The notes: generated by a model not told the origin, from the sequence alone. A stretch of 64,000 nucleotides of DNA from Streptomyces gardneri (GCF_006539185.1 NZ_BJMN01000002.1:62001-126000); one strand, 5' to 3'; counted from the first letter of the stretch, positions 27,325 through 39,513 are shown. Made by a program: numbers and translations.

Positions 27325-27340
27325 TTGTGAGCGTTAACAA
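27325..27340. promoter_or_regulatory. LacI-type operator upstream of araB (proximal)
   Basis: TTGTGAGCGTTAACAA, 43 bases upstream of the araB start and 77 bases from the distal site (start to start, slightly over seven helical turns). It would overlap or follow the promoter. Confidence 0.8.
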
Positions 27341-27383
27341 TCAGGATGTTCCCCTGGCCCGCCCATGACGAGAGAGACGCATC

Positions 27384-29090
27384 GTGACCCCTCACGCCCC
27401 TTCCGGCCCCGCGGCCCGACACCACCCCGAGGCCTGCACCATCGGAGTCGACTTCGGCACTCTCTCCGGGCGCGCGGTCGTCGTCAGGGTCCGGGACGGC
27501 GCCGAACTCGGTTCGTCGGTCCACGAGTACAGCCACGCCGTCATCGAGGACCGTCTTCCCTCCACCGAGGCCCCCTTGCCCCCCGACTGGGCGCTTCAGC
27601 ACCCCGAGGACTGGCGCGACGTCCTGCGCACCGCCGTCCCGGCGGCGCTCGCCGACGCCGGAGTCGACCCGGCCCACGTCATCGGCATCGCCACCGACTT
27701 CACCGCCTGCACGGTCCTGCCGACCACCCCGGACGGCACCCCGCTCGCCCTGACGCCCGAGTGGACCGACCGCCCGCACGCCTGGCCCAAACTCTGGAAG
27801 CACCACGCCGCCCAGGAGCAGGCCGACCGCATCAACGCCCTCGCCCACGCCCGCGGCGAGAAGTGGATCGCGCGGTACGGCGGCAAGATCTCCTCCGAGT
27901 GGCAGTACGCCAAGGCCCTGCAGGTCCTCGAAGAAGACCCCGCCGTCTACGCCGCCTGCGCCCGCTGGATCGAGGCGGCCGACTGGATCGTCTGGCAGCT
28001 GACCGGCGCCGAGTCCCGCAACACCTGCACCGCCGGCTACAAGGGAATCCACCAGGACGGTGCCTACCCCTCGCCGGAGTACCTCGCCGGGCTCCACCCC
28101 GACTTCGCCGACTTCCCGGCCACGCGCCTGGAACACCCGCTCTCCCCGCTGGGCTCCCGTGTCGGCTCCCTGAGCGACCGGGCCGCGCACTGGACCGGTC
28201 TCCCCGAAGGCATCGCCGTCGCCGCCGGCAACGTCGACGCCCACGTCGCCGCGCCCGCGGCGGGCGCCGTGGAGAACGGCCGGATGCTCGCCATCATGGG
28301 CACGTCCACCTGCCACGTACTCAACGGCGCGACCCTCGCCGAAGTCCCCGGCATCTGCGGGGTCGTCGACGGCGGCATCGTCGAGGGCGCCTACGGCTAC
28401 GAAGCCGGTCAGAGCGCGGTCGGCGACATCTTCGCCTGGTGGCTCCGGCAGGGCGTACCGGAGCACTACCGCGCCGAGGCCGACGCGTCGGGCGAGGACC
28501 TGCACCAGCTGCTGACCCGCAAGGCCGCCGACCAGCCGGTCGGCGCGCACGGCCTGGTCGCCCTGGACTGGATGAACGGCAACCGCTCCCCTCTGGTCGA
28601 TCACCACCTCTCGGGAGTCGTCGCCGGCCTCACCCTCGACACCCGCCCCGAGGACGTCTACCGGGCCCTGCTCGAATCCACTGCCTTCGGCACCCGGATC
28701 ATCGTCGAGACCTTCGAGGACGGCGGGGTTCCCGTGGAGGAGTTCATCGTCACCGGAGGCCTGCGGAAGAACGCGCTGCTCATGCAGATCTACGCCGACG
28801 TGCTCCGCCGTCCCGTCTCCGTCGGCACCTCCGAACAGGGCCCGGCGCTCGGCTCGGCCATCCACGCCGCCGTCGCCGCGGGCGCCTACCCCGACGTCCG
28901 CTCCGCCGCCTCCGTCATGGGCAGCGTCCAGCGTCACGCGTACGTGCCCGACCCGGCACGCGCGGACGCCTACGACGCGCTGTTCGGCGAGTACCGCGCC
29001 CTGCACGAGTACTTCGGCACCGGCGCGGACCTCCTCCTGCACCGCCTGCGGCGCATCCGCAACACCGCACGCCTCGCCACCACCGGCTGA
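27384..29090 (+). CDS. araB: ribulokinase AraB
   Basis: A 568-residue FGGY-family kinase that phosphorylates L-ribulose to L-ribulose 5-phosphate. Motifs: [16 protein letters not shown] at the N-terminus, [55 protein letters not shown] (phosphate loop), [16 protein letters not shown] and [20 protein letters not shown]. These are the diagnostic blocks of AraB rather than xylulokinase. GTG 27384 has GAGAGA upstream. It is the first gene of araB-araA-araD behind two operators. Confidence 0.97.
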   Translation: MTPHAPSGPAARHHPEACTIGVDFGTLSGRAVVVRVRDGAELGSSVHEYSHAVIEDRLPSTEAPLPPDWALQHPEDWRDVLRTAVPAALADAGVDPAHVIGIATDFTACTVLPTTPDGTPLALTPEWTDRPHAWPKLWKHHAAQEQADRINALAHARGEKWIARYGGKISSEWQYAKALQVLEEDPAVYAACARWIEAADWIVWQLTGAESRNTCTAGYKGIHQDGAYPSPEYLAGLHPDFADFPATRLEHPLSPLGSRVGSLSDRAAHWTGLPEGIAVAAGNVDAHVAAPAAGAVENGRMLAIMGTSTCHVLNGATLAEVPGICGVVDGGIVEGAYGYEAGQSAVGDIFAWWLRQGVPEHYRAEADASGEDLHQLLTRKAADQPVGAHGLVALDWMNGNRSPLVDHHLSGVVAGLTLDTRPEDVYRALLESTAFGTRIIVETFEDGGVPVEEFIVTGGLRKNALLMQIYADVLRRPVSVGTSEQGPALGSAIHAAVAAGAYPDVRSAASVMGSVQRHAYVPDPARADAYDALFGEYRALHEYFGTGADLLLHRLRRIRNTARLATTG

Positions 29091-29217
29091 CCGGGCGCCT
29101 CGCCACCCCCGACTGACCGGTTGCCTCGCCACCCGCGACCGGCCTGGGGTGCCTCCCCGCCCCCGGCCACCCTCGGCCCGACTTCTCCCACCCGCACCTC
29201 CGAGGAGCACACCCGAC

Positions 29218-30726
29218 ATGACGCTCACCCAGCCCGACCGCGAGATCTGGTTCCTCACCGGCAGCCAGGGTCTTTACGGCGACGAGACCCTGGCCCAGGT
29301 CGCCGACCAGTCCCGCACCATCTGCGACACCCTCGCCGGCCGGCCCCAGATGACCGTGCGCCTGGTGTGGAAGCCGGTCCTCACCGATGCGGCCGCCATC
29401 CGCGCGCTCATGCTGGAGGCCAACGCCGACGACCGCTGCGTCGGCCTGATCGCCTGGATGCACACCTTCTCCCCGGCCAAGATGTGGATCGCCGGCCTCG
29501 ACGCCCTGCGCAAGCCCCTGCTCCACCTGCACACCCAGGCCAACCGTCAACTGCCCTGGTCCACCATCGACATGGACTTCATGAACCTGAACCAGGCCGC
29601 CCACGGCGACCGCGAGTTCGGCTTCGTCCAGACCCGCCTCGGCGTCCCGCGCAAGACCGTGGCCGGCCACGTCTCCACGCCCGAGGTCGTCGACCGCATC
29701 GCCGGCTGGGCCCGCGCCGCCGTCGGCCGCGCCGAACTGACCACCCTCAGACTCGCCCGGTTCGGCGACAACATGCGCGACGTCGCCGTCACCGAGGGCG
29801 ACAAGGTCGAGGCGCAGCTGCGGTTCGGGGTCTCGGTCAACACGTACGGCGTCAACGACCTCGTCGCCGTGGTCGACGCCGCCCCCGAGGACGCCGTCTC
29901 CGCCCTCGTCAAGGAGTACGAGGACCTCTACGCCCTCGCGCCCGAGCTGCGGCCAGGCGGCGAGCGCCACGACTCCCTGCGCTACGCCGCCCGCGTCGAA
30001 GCCGGTCTCCGCACCTTCCTCACGGAAGGCGGGTTCCGCGCCTTCACCACCAACTTCGAGGACCTCGGCGGCCTGCGCCAGTTGCCCGGGCTCGCCGTGC
30101 AGCGCCTGATGGCGGACGGTTACGGCTTCGGCGGCGAAGGCGACTGGAAGACCTCCACCCTGCTGCGCACGCTGAAGGCGATGGACCACGGCCTCCCCGG
30201 CGGCACGTCCTTCATGGAGGACTACACCTACGACCTCACGCCAGGTCAGGAACTCATCCTCGGCGCCCACATGCTCGAGGTCTGCCCCTCGATCACGACG
30301 GCGACGCCCAGCTGCGAGATCCACGCGCTCGGCATCGGCGGACGCGAGGACCCGGTCCGCCTCGTCTTCGACGCCGATCCCGGTCCGGCCGTCGTCGTCG
30401 GTCTCGCCGACATGGGCGACCGGTTCCGCCTCGTCGCCAACCACATCGACGTCGTCGCCCCGCCCGAGCCGCTGCCGAAGCTCCCCGTCGCCCGGGCCGT
30501 CTGGCGCCCGCGTCCGGACCTGCGTACCTCCACCGAGGCCTGGCTGACTGCCGGAGCCCCGCACCACACCGTCCTGACCACCGCCCTGGGCGGCGAGGAG
30601 CTCGAGGACCTCGCCGAGATGCTGCGGACCGAACTCGCCGTCATCGACGAGGACACCACCGTACGGCGGTTCACGCGCGAGCTGCGCTGGAACCAGGCGT
30701 ACCACCGTCTGGCCCAGAGCCTGTGA
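29218..30726 (+). CDS. araA: L-arabinose isomerase AraA
   Basis: A 502-residue isomerase converting L-arabinose to L-ribulose. Motifs: [69 protein letters not shown], and the metal-site region [17 protein letters not shown] and [12 protein letters not shown] with the catalytic glutamates. ATG 29218 has GAGGAG upstream. The 127-base gap after araB carries no obvious terminator. Its stop nearly touches the possible upstream starts of araD. Confidence 0.98.
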   Translation: MTLTQPDREIWFLTGSQGLYGDETLAQVADQSRTICDTLAGRPQMTVRLVWKPVLTDAAAIRALMLEANADDRCVGLIAWMHTFSPAKMWIAGLDALRKPLLHLHTQANRQLPWSTIDMDFMNLNQAAHGDREFGFVQTRLGVPRKTVAGHVSTPEVVDRIAGWARAAVGRAELTTLRLARFGDNMRDVAVTEGDKVEAQLRFGVSVNTYGVNDLVAVVDAAPEDAVSALVKEYEDLYALAPELRPGGERHDSLRYAARVEAGLRTFLTEGGFRAFTTNFEDLGGLRQLPGLAVQRLMADGYGFGGEGDWKTSTLLRTLKAMDHGLPGGTSFMEDYTYDLTPGQELILGAHMLEVCPSITTATPSCEIHALGIGGREDPVRLVFDADPGPAVVVGLADMGDRFRLVANHIDVVAPPEPLPKLPVARAVWRPRPDLRTSTEAWLTAGAPHHTVLTTALGGEELEDLAEMLRTELAVIDEDTTVRRFTRELRWNQAYHRLAQSL

Positions 30727-30773
30727 GCGCTTCCGCCACCACCCCATCCATCCCCGTGAGGACGGAGCCCTCC

Positions 30774-31487
30774 GTGAGCACCGCCGTTTCCAAGGAACTG
30801 CGCCGGGAGGTGCTGGAGGCCAACCTCCGCATCCCCCGGGCCGGTCTGGCCACCCTCACCTGGGGCAATGTGAGCGGCGTGGACCGGGAGGCCGGCGTCT
30901 TCGTCATCAAGCCCTCGGGCGTGGCCTACGACGCGCTGAGCGAGGAGGACCTGGTCGTCGTCTCCCTGGCCGACGGAAGCGTCGTGGAAGGCCACCTGCG
31001 GCCGTCCACCGACACGGAGACGCACCGGAGCCTCTATCTGGCCTTCCCCTCCATCGGGGGCGTGACCCATACGCACTCCACCCACGCGGTCGCCTTCGCC
31101 CAGGCCCGGCGTCCGATACCGGTGCTCGGCACGACCCACGCGGACACCTTCAACGGTCCCGTCCCGGTCACCGCGGCGCTCACCCCCCAGCAGTGCGCCA
31201 CGGATTACGAGTACAACACCGGTCAGGTCATCGTGGACCTCCTCGACCGTGACGACACGCGGGCCCGGGAGGTCCCCGGCGCCCTGGTCGCCCATCACGG
31301 CCCCTTCACCTGGGGCGCCGGCGCCACCGCGTCCCTGGAGCACGCCATCATCTGCGAGGCGGTGGCCGAGATGGCGCTCCACACCATCGCCCTGGGCACG
31401 GTCGAACCCCCGCAGCACGTACTGGACCGCCACTTCACACGCAAGCACGGCCCCGGCGCCTACTACGGCAACCCTCCCTCCGCCTGA
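30774..31487 (+). CDS. araD: L-ribulose-5-phosphate 4-epimerase AraD
   Basis: A 237-residue class II aldolase-fold epimerase forming D-xylulose 5-phosphate. Motifs: LTWGNVSGVDREAGVFVIKP, STDTETHRSLYLAFP, GGVTHTHSTHAVAFAQA with the zinc histidines, GTTHADTFNGPVPVT, and ALVAHHGPFTWGAGATASLEH. GTG 30774 is preferred because GAGGACGGAG lies just upstream and it gives the usual length; an earlier GTG at 30723 overlapping the araA stop would add 17 residues. Third gene of araBAD. Confidence 0.96.
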   Translation: MSTAVSKELRREVLEANLRIPRAGLATLTWGNVSGVDREAGVFVIKPSGVAYDALSEEDLVVVSLADGSVVEGHLRPSTDTETHRSLYLAFPSIGGVTHTHSTHAVAFAQARRPIPVLGTTHADTFNGPVPVTAALTPQQCATDYEYNTGQVIVDLLDRDDTRAREVPGALVAHHGPFTWGAGATASLEHAIICEAVAEMALHTIALGTVEPPQHVLDRHFTRKHGPGAYYGNPPSA

Positions 31488-31494
31488 CAGCACC

Positions 31495-31525
31495 GAGGGG
31501 AGCCAGGATGATCCTGGCTCCCCTC
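31495..31525. terminator. hairpin terminator between araD and xylanase genes
   Basis: GAGGGGAGCCAGGAT and its complement form a 14-15 bp perfect stem with a minimal loop (TGA). It lies between the converging araD and GH10 genes and can serve both strands. Confidence 0.85.
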
Positions 31526-31544
31526 TTGGACGTGGTGCGGTGGG

Positions 31545-33197
<1,653 letters not shown>

Positions 33198-33216
33198 TCA
33201 CTGGAGCGAAGAAAAG

Positions 33217-33251
33217 GCGGTCCCTGTCGAAAGTGTTTCGACAGGGACCGC
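33217..33251 (-). terminator. hairpin terminator after GH43 gene
   Basis: GCGGTCCCTGTCGAAA, a 3-base loop, then the exact complement: a 16-bp stem just downstream of the leftward GH43 stop at 33274. Confidence 0.85.
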
Positions 33252-33273
33252 TTCTCTGTGAGCAAGTGCTTGG

Positions 33274-34716
33274 TTAGTTCGGATAGGCGATGTCAAACCA
33301 CGGGAAATGGGCCTGGTTCGTGGACGGGTGGCCGTGGGAGCTGGCGTAGAGGCCGAGCTGGACGCTGGTGAACAGCGGCGTGAGGAAGGTGGCGTCGACC
33401 GTGGCCAGATCCTGCCAGGGGCCGTCGGGCGCCGCGTGGACGAAGGTGTGGCCGAAGCCGCGGATACGGACCCCCAGGCGGACGGGGCCCGGGGGGACGG
33501 TGACGCGGGCCAGGACGTCCGGCCCGCGGCGCAGGACGAGTCCCTCCGCAGTGCGCAGAAGGAGAAGGTGGGCGTCGTCGTCGACGACCACGGCCAGGCC
33601 GGCCTCCTCGTCCGGTCCGGCCGGGGCGAAGCGCAGCTCGGTGGACACGTCGCAGTCGGGCTGTTCCTGGGGGCGGACCAGGAGGGAGGGGACGGTGAAG
33701 TCGCCGAGGCGTTCGGGGCGGAGCCTGAGCCGGAGCCCGTCACCGGTGGTCCAGAACGGTGCGCGTGGCGGCGTGCGCAGGGTGCTCCAGTCGGGTGAGA
33801 GGGCGGCGAAGTCGTCGTGCAGGGGCCGGGGAAGACCGGTGTGGGCGACGGGAGTGAAGGCCGGCCAGCCGTCGTGCCAGGTGACCCGGCTGAGGAACGT
33901 CTCGCGGCCGAGGGCGGAGCCCGGGCGCACGCCCAGAAGGACGGCCCGCCAGTCGCCGTACGGCGTCTGTACGAGGTCCGCGTGCCCGGTGCAGGTCACC
34001 GGGCCCTTCGGGACCGGAGGCAGTACCGGGTTGTCGGGGGCGCCCTCGTAAGGACCGGTCACCCTGTCGGCGCGGGCGGCCACCACGCTGTGGTCCACAT
34101 CGGTGCCGCCCTCCGCGGTGAGCAGGAGGTAGGTACCGTCGATCCTGTAGAGGTGAGGGGCTTCCGCCCATCGGGCGGCCGGGTGGCTTCCCGACCACAG
34201 GACGTACTCGGGTCCCGTGAGCCGCCGTTCGAGGGGAAGGTATTCGCGCATCCAGATCTCGGTGTGGCCGGCGGACTCGTCCCGTACGCGGGAGGCGGTG
34301 AACCAGGCCCGGCCGTCGCCGTCCGGCCCGTCGTCGAAGAACAGCGACGGATCGAAGCCCTCGCCCTCCAGCCAGTACGGTTCCGACCACGGCCCGGCGG
34401 GGTCGGTCGCCGTGACGACGAAATGGCCGGGGCCGTCCATCAGCGTGCAGACGAGGTGGAAGAGCCCGTCATGGTGCCGGATCGTCGGCGCGAACAGGCC
34501 GCGTGAGGGCTCGCACCCGTCGAGGTCGAGCTGGGACGGCCGGTCAAGGGCGGAGCCGAGACGCCGCCAGCTCACGAGATCGCGGCTGTGGAACACGGGA
34601 AGCCCCGGGAACCACTCGAAGCTGGACGTCACCAGGTAGTAGTCCGAGCCCACGCGGCAGACGGACGGGTCGGGCCGGAAACCGGACAGTACGGGATCAC
34701 CGAACGACGTGGTCAT
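33274..34716 (-). CDS. GH43 beta-xylosidase/alpha-arabinofuranosidase, intracellular
   Basis: A 480-residue GH43 enzyme without a signal peptide. The five-bladed propeller spans about 1-290, starting with SGFRPDPSVCRVGSDYYLVT (general-base D16), then GEGFDPSLFFDDG and RWAEAPHLYRIDGTYLLLTA with the general-acid glutamate. The C-terminal beta-sandwich about 295-480 is the xylosidase-type accessory domain. ATG 34716 overlaps the GH3 stop (ATGA). It presumably trims imported arabinoxylo-oligosaccharides in the cytoplasm together with GH3. Confidence 0.94.
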   Translation of the reverse strand: MTTSFGDPVLSGFRPDPSVCRVGSDYYLVTSSFEWFPGLPVFHSRDLVSWRRLGSALDRPSQLDLDGCEPSRGLFAPTIRHHDGLFHLVCTLMDGPGHFVVTATDPAGPWSEPYWLEGEGFDPSLFFDDGPDGDGRAWFTASRVRDESAGHTEIWMREYLPLERRLTGPEYVLWSGSHPAARWAEAPHLYRIDGTYLLLTAEGGTDVDHSVVAARADRVTGPYEGAPDNPVLPPVPKGPVTCTGHADLVQTPYGDWRAVLLGVRPGSALGRETFLSRVTWHDGWPAFTPVAHTGLPRPLHDDFAALSPDWSTLRTPPRAPFWTTGDGLRLRLRPERLGDFTVPSLLVRPQEQPDCDVSTELRFAPAGPDEEAGLAVVVDDDAHLLLLRTAEGLVLRRGPDVLARVTVPPGPVRLGVRIRGFGHTFVHAAPDGPWQDLATVDATFLTPLFTSVQLGLYASSHGHPSTNQAHFPWFDIAYPN

Positions 34717-36932
34717 GGCACCGCGACGATCTCGACCGGAACGGACAGGACACGGTCGGCCGCCGGGTGCCGTACGGGGCCCTGCAGGACGAAGGACCCC
34801 TGGAGCGGAAGATCGCCGCTGGACCGTCCGACGGCCACGCCGACCTCTCCGGGCTCGACTCTCCTGCGCAGATCGATTCCGGTGAAGGAGGTTCGGTCGG
34901 CATGGACGGAGAAGGTGATCCGGGCGGCCTCACCCGGCCCCAGCTCGACCCTGCCGAATCCGGCGAGCCACCGCCGCGGCCTGACGACGGACGCCTCGGG
35001 GTCCGAGAGGTACAGCTGGACCACCTCGGTCCCGGCCACCTCGCCGACGTTGCGCACGGTGACCGCGACCGAGACGGCTCCGTCCGTCGGGGCGACGGGA
35101 TCCAACACGAGATCCGCGTAGGCGAAGCTGGTCCAGCTCAGCCCGTGTCCGAACGGGAACAGCGGAGTCGGGTCCACCGAGCTCCAGTCGGTGCGACCGC
35201 CCAACGTGGAGTGAAGGTAGGTGCCGGGCTGTCCGCCGACCTGGCGGGGGACGGAGACCGGGAGCCGCCCGGACGGTTCGGCGGCCCCGCTGATGATCCG
35301 TGCCAGCGCCGTCCCGCCCTCCTCGCCGGGGAAGAAGGCCTGGACGACGGCCGCCGCGCGCTCGGCGAGCGCGCCGAGCGCGTAGGGCCGGCCGGAGACG
35401 AGGACCAGGACCGTCGGCACCCCGGAGTCGAGGACGGCGGAGGCGAGTGCGGCCTGGTCGCCGGGCAGGTCGAGGGTCTCGGCGTCGCAGCCCTCTCCCG
35501 AGGTGCCCCGGCCGAACATGCCGGCCCGGTCGCCGAGTACCAGCACGTTCACCTCCGGATCGTCCGCGGTGACCGTGAACCCGGCGGCGGTGAGCGTCTC
35601 GCGGAGCGTCGGGATCTCCACCCCGGGGTCGCCCGGCAGCGCGACATGGTTGGGGAAGGAGTAGCAGCCGAGGAAGGAGTGGGGGTCGTCGACATACGGC
35701 CCGGTGACAGCGACCCGGCACGGCCGCAGCGGCAGGATGCCGTCGTTGGCGAGCAGCACGGTGGACCGTTCGGCGAGGATCCTGGCCAGCGCCCGGTTCT
35801 CCGGCGGGTCGAGGTCGATCGGCTCGGGCTTGACCGGTTCCCATTCGGGGTCGAGCAGGCCGAGTTCGGCCTTCTGCAGCAGGACCCGCTCCGCGGCCCG
35901 GTCGACGAGCTCCTCGGGCACGTCCCCCGACCGTACGAGCGCGGTCAGCGGCTCGCCGTAGCAGCGGGCCGTGGGCAGCTCGACGTCGATTCCGGCGGTC
36001 AGCGCCAGCGCGCCGGCCGCGCCGCGCGATCCGGAGACGCCGTGCCGGGACTCCAGGAAGGAGACGGAGTAGTAGTCGGCGACGACGACACCGCCGAAGC
36101 CGAGCTCGTCCCTGAGCAGCCCGGTCAGCAGCCGCTCGTCGGCGGCGACCGGGACGCCGTCCACGTCGGTGTAGCTGTTCATCACCGACCGGGCGCCTCC
36201 CTCGCGCAGCGCCCGTACGAAGGGCTCGACCAGCACGTCGGCGAACTCGCGCGGCCCCACGGCGACGGGGGCCATGTTCCGGCCGCCGCGCGAGGCCGAG
36301 TACCCGGCGAAGTGCTTGAGCGTCGCCACGACGCCGGCGCCCTCCAGACCCTGTACGTAGGCGGTCCCGATCGCCCCGACGAGATAGGGGTCCTCGCCGA
36401 TGCACTCCTCGGTCCTGCCCCACCGGTAGTCGCGGACGACGTCGAGCACCGGAGCGAGCCCCTGGTGGACACCGACCCGCCGCATCCCCTCGCCGATGGC
36501 GGCGGCAATGCGCCGTACGAGCCCGGGGTCGAAGGACGCGCCCCAGGCGAGCGGTCCGGGGAAGACCGTGGCCCCGAGCGTCATGAAGCCGGTCAGGCAC
36601 TCCTCGTGGGCGAGGGCGGGAATGCCGAACCGACCGGCTTCGATCACCTCCCGCTGGAGCGAGGCGAGCCGCTCCATCCCGGCTTCCGCCGTGATCGGCG
36701 CGGTGCCGTACACCCGGGTGAGCTGGCCGAGTCCGTGCCCGATGATGTCGTCGAGGCCCGGAGCCGGCTCGCCGGAATCGTCCTCCATCGGCGCCACGGG
36801 CGCTCCGGGATCGGAGGGCAGGGCCCAGAAGCCGGCCAGTTGCCCCGTCTTCTCCTCCAGCGTCATCCGACTCAGCAGATCGGCCACTCGCACGGAAGCG
36901 GGCAGGAGGGGGTCACGCCAAGGCTCGGTCAC
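34713..36932 (-). CDS. GH3 beta-xylosidase/beta-glucosidase, intracellular
   Basis: A 739-residue GH3 enzyme without a signal peptide. N-terminal barrel with LKHFAGYSASRGGRN (205-219) and the nucleophile aspartate D286 in GGVVVADYYSV. A C-terminal alpha/beta sandwich (NDGILPLRPCRVAVTGPYVD onward) and a fibronectin-III-like domain at the end (VAVTVRNVGEVAGTEVVQLY). GTG 36932 has AGGAG 5-6 bases upstream. It lies 9 bases after the LacI gene and overlaps GH43. Its position with xylo-oligosaccharide importer genes points to xylosidase activity; glucosidase activity cannot be excluded. Confidence 0.94.
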   Translation of the reverse strand: MTEPWRDPLLPASVRVADLLSRMTLEEKTGQLAGFWALPSDPGAPVAPMEDDSGEPAPGLDDIIGHGLGQLTRVYGTAPITAEAGMERLASLQREVIEAGRFGIPALAHEECLTGFMTLGATVFPGPLAWGASFDPGLVRRIAAAIGEGMRRVGVHQGLAPVLDVVRDYRWGRTEECIGEDPYLVGAIGTAYVQGLEGAGVVATLKHFAGYSASRGGRNMAPVAVGPREFADVLVEPFVRALREGGARSVMNSYTDVDGVPVAADERLLTGLLRDELGFGGVVVADYYSVSFLESRHGVSGSRGAAGALALTAGIDVELPTARCYGEPLTALVRSGDVPEELVDRAAERVLLQKAELGLLDPEWEPVKPEPIDLDPPENRALARILAERSTVLLANDGILPLRPCRVAVTGPYVDDPHSFLGCYSFPNHVALPGDPGVEIPTLRETLTAAGFTVTADDPEVNVLVLGDRAGMFGRGTSGEGCDAETLDLPGDQAALASAVLDSGVPTVLVLVSGRPYALGALAERAAAVVQAFFPGEEGGTALARIISGAAEPSGRLPVSVPRQVGGQPGTYLHSTLGGRTDWSSVDPTPLFPFGHGLSWTSFAYADLVLDPVAPTDGAVSVAVTVRNVGEVAGTEVVQLYLSDPEASVVRPRRWLAGFGRVELGPGEAARITFSVHADRTSFTGIDLRRRVEPGEVGVAVGRSSGDLPLQGSFVLQGPVRHPAADRVLSVPVEIVAVP

Positions 36933-36941
36933 GGGGTTCTC

Positions 36942-37955
36942 CTAGAGACGGGGCGGGGCGGTGGAGACGCGGACCTTGAGTTCGGTCGAGAGCTCCACCC
37001 GGGGGCTGACCAGGGGTTGATCCTCCAGAAGCTGGAACAGCGTGCGGGCGGCGACGCGGCCCATCTCCTCCAGCGGCTGGCGCACCGTCGTCAGCGGGGG
37101 TGACAGCCAGTCGCACATCGGCAGGTCGTCGAAACCGACCACGCTGAGATCCTGAGGGATGCTCAGTCCGGCCTGCCTGGCGGCCTCGTAGACACCCATC
37201 GCCTGCTGGTCGCTGCCCGCGAAGATGGCGGTCGGCGGCTCGGGCAGGGCGAGCAGCTCCTGAGCGCACCGGAATCCGCCCTCGTGCTGGAAGTCGCCGA
37301 ACCGGATCAGGTCGCGGTCGACCTCGATACCGGCCCGCTCCAGGGCTGCCCGGTAGCCGTCGATGCGGGCCTGGCTGCAGAGCATCTCCTTGCGCCCGCC
37401 GATCGCGGCGATCCGGCGGTGCCCCAACTCCAGCAGGTGTTCGGTGGCTGCGAGGCCGCCGCCCCAGTTGGTCGCGCCGATGCTCGGTACGCCGTTGTCC
37501 GGCAGGTCGATCGGGTCGATGACGACCAGCGCCACCCCGCCCCGCTCGACCTGGGCGCGCTGCGCCTGGGTGACCGAGGCGGTGACGAGGATGACGCCGT
37601 CGCTGTGGTGCTGGACCGGTAGCGCGGACCAGCTCGACGGCGTGGCCTCGCCCGGTGGGACGAGCGACACGACGGTGCCGACGCCCCGCTGGGCGCACTC
37701 GGCCTCGACGCCGCGCAGGATCTCCACCGCCCAGGCGCTGTCCAGACCGCCGATGATCAGGTCGACGAGGCCCGATCTGCGGGCCCTGTTCTGCCGGCCG
37801 GGCTGGAGGTAGTTGTGGGCCCGCAGCAGGCCCTCGATCCGTTCGCGGGTCGCGGGCGCGACGTCGGAACGGCCGTTGATCACCTTGGAGACGGTGGCCT
37901 GGGAGACCCCCGCCTCCGCGGCGATGACCGCCAGAGTCGCACGCTGCTCGCTCAA
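36942..37955 (-). CDS. bxlR: LacI-family regulator of the xylan block (BxlR-like)
   Basis: A 337-residue LacI/GalR repressor. Helix-turn-helix LAVIAAEAGVSQATVSKVIN (8-27), weak hinge, sensor domain with DGVILVTASVTQAQ, TAIFAGSDQQAMGVYEA and GFDDLPMCDWLSPPLTTVRQ. TTG 37955 is the start, supported by GGAGGAG 6 bases upstream. It is first of LacI-GH3-GH43 and divergent from the bxlE-type importer, with two inverted repeats between them. This matches the arrangement known for xylobiose repressors in Streptomyces; the effector is inferred to be xylobiose. Confidence 0.9.
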   Translation of the reverse strand: MSEQRATLAVIAAEAGVSQATVSKVINGRSDVAPATRERIEGLLRAHNYLQPGRQNRARRSGLVDLIIGGLDSAWAVEILRGVEAECAQRGVGTVVSLVPPGEATPSSWSALPVQHHSDGVILVTASVTQAQRAQVERGGVALVVIDPIDLPDNGVPSIGATNWGGGLAATEHLLELGHRRIAAIGGRKEMLCSQARIDGYRAALERAGIEVDRDLIRFGDFQHEGGFRCAQELLALPEPPTAIFAGSDQQAMGVYEAARQAGLSIPQDLSVVGFDDLPMCDWLSPPLTTVRQPLEEMGRVAARTLFQLLEDQPLVSPRVELSTELKVRVSTAPPRL

Positions 37956-37997
37956 CGTTTCTCCTCCTCGACGCCGTGGGGCGACGATTTGTATCGC

Positions 37998-38014
37998 AAA
38001 CTTTCGAAGAGTTT
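37998..38014. promoter_or_regulatory. candidate xylan-regulator operator near the LacI gene
   Basis: AAACTTTCGAAGAGTTT, an imperfect 17-base inverted repeat with TTCGAA at its centre, 43 bases upstream of the LacI start. Probably autoregulatory. Confidence 0.6.
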
Positions 38015-38138
38015 CTGGGCGGCGTGACGGCTTGTCAAGCCCAGGTTGCCGGCAGATTTCCCAGATAAATCAGTGAGAGGCCTTGACCGTGCCGCCCAGC
38101 GTTCCTAGTTTGTGGCACCACGGAATTCGAGAGTATTT

Positions 38139-38151
38139 CGAAAAAGTTTCG
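38139..38151. promoter_or_regulatory. candidate xylan-regulator operator upstream of bxlE
   Basis: CGAAAAAGTTTCG, arms CGAAA and TTTCG around three bases, 70 bases upstream of the bxlE start. CGAAA-N-TTTCG repeats are the usual xylan-regulator targets in Streptomyces. Confidence 0.65.
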
Positions 38152-38220
38152 AGCGCGGAACCGGCAAGAACCCGGCAGCGGCTCGGCATCGAACCCGGCA
38201 TCCCCCCTCACGGAGGTCCC

Positions 38221-39513
38221 ATGGCCAGCACCGTCCCGAGCCGACGCAGCTTCCTGGCGCTCGCGGGCTTGACCACCCTGTCCGTCGCCCTGACCGCGGC
38301 CTGCGGGGCCGACGAGTCGGGCGGCAACCTGTCGGCCGACGGCAAGGTGACGTTCGAGTGGTGGAACATCGCCACGACGGAACCGGGCAAGTCCCTCTTC
38401 CCGCAGATCGCCACAGCGTTCACGGCCGCCCACCCGAACATCGTGATCAGCACGACCTCGTTGGAGAACGAGGCGTTCAAGTCCAAGCTGACCGCGACCA
38501 CTTCCTCGGGCAAGCTGCCCGACGTCTACCAGACCTGGGGCGGCGGGGTGCTCCAGCAGCAGGTCGACGCGGGGCTCGTCGAGGACCTCACCGACCTTCT
38601 CGACTGGTCGGCCCAGCTCACCCCGGTCTCGCTCCAGGCCTACCAGATCGGGGGCCGCACCTACGGAGTGCCGTACGACATCGGCATGGTCGGCTTCTGG
38701 TACAACAAGAAGCTCTTCGCCAAGGCCGGGATCACCGCTCCACCGGCCACCTGGGCCGAGTACCTCGGCGTCGTGAAGAAGCTCAAGGCCGCGGGCATCA
38801 CCCCGATCGCCCTCGCCGGCAAGGAGAAGTGGCCGGGCCACTACTACTGGGCCTACCTCGCGATGCGCGTCGCCGGCCTCCCCGCCCTGCAGAAGGCCGC
38901 GACCTCCAAGGACTTCACCGATCCCGGCTTCGTCAAGGCGGGCGTCCACCTCAAGGAGCTCGTGGACCTCCAGCCGTTCCAGCCGGGCTTCCTCGGCGCC
39001 GGCTACGCCACCCCGGGCGGCCAGGCCGCGTCCGTGGGCAACGGCAAGGCCGCCATGGAGCTGATGGGACAGTGGGGACCGTCGGTGCAGAAGGACGCGG
39101 GCGCCGACCTCGGAGCGGACCTGGGCTTCTTCCCCTTCCCGACGGTCGACGGCGGTGTGGGGCAGGCGACCGAGGTGTTCGGTGGCGGCGGCGGCTTCGC
39201 ACTGCGCAAGGGCGCTCCGAAGGAGGCGCTGGACTTCCTGAAGTTCTTCGTCCTGGAGAACGAGTCCAAGCTGTTGGCCTCCAACGGCTACCTGCCGGTG
39301 GTCAAGGGTGCGGAGAGCCGGCTCACCGACGCCAACAAGAAGGTGGTGGCCGAGAGCCTGGTCAAGGCGACGGGCTTCCAGCTCTTCCTCGACCAGGCGT
39401 ACCCGCCGGCGGTCGGCCAGGAGGTCAACGACAGCGTCGCCGACCTCATAGCGGGCAAGAAGACGCCCGAGCAGGTCACCGCGTCGATCACCGAGGCTGC
39501 GAAGAGTGCCTAG
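38221..39513 (+). CDS. bxlE: xylo-oligosaccharide ABC binding lipoprotein, BxlE-like
   Basis: A 430-residue family 1 extracellular solute-binding protein. The signal peptide has a twin-arginine-like SRRSFLALAGL and a lipobox LTAAC. The mature protein has KVTFEWWNIATTEPGKSLFP, GKLPDVYQTWGGGVLQQQVD, PYDIGMVGFWYNKKLFAKAG and GQWGPSVQKDAG. ATG 38221 has GGAGGT upstream. It is divergent from the BxlR-like LacI gene and first of a three-gene importer. No ATPase is encoded here; such importers in Streptomyces share MsiK encoded elsewhere. Confidence 0.93.
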   Translation: MASTVPSRRSFLALAGLTTLSVALTAACGADESGGNLSADGKVTFEWWNIATTEPGKSLFPQIATAFTAAHPNIVISTTSLENEAFKSKLTATTSSGKLPDVYQTWGGGVLQQQVDAGLVEDLTDLLDWSAQLTPVSLQAYQIGGRTYGVPYDIGMVGFWYNKKLFAKAGITAPPATWAEYLGVVKKLKAAGITPIALAGKEKWPGHYYWAYLAMRVAGLPALQKAATSKDFTDPGFVKAGVHLKELVDLQPFQPGFLGAGYATPGGQAASVGNGKAAMELMGQWGPSVQKDAGADLGADLGFFPFPTVDGGVGQATEVFGGGGGFALRKGAPKEALDFLKFFVLENESKLLASNGYLPVVKGAESRLTDANKKVVAESLVKATGFQLFLDQAYPPAVGQEVNDSVADLIAGKKTPEQVTASITEAAKSA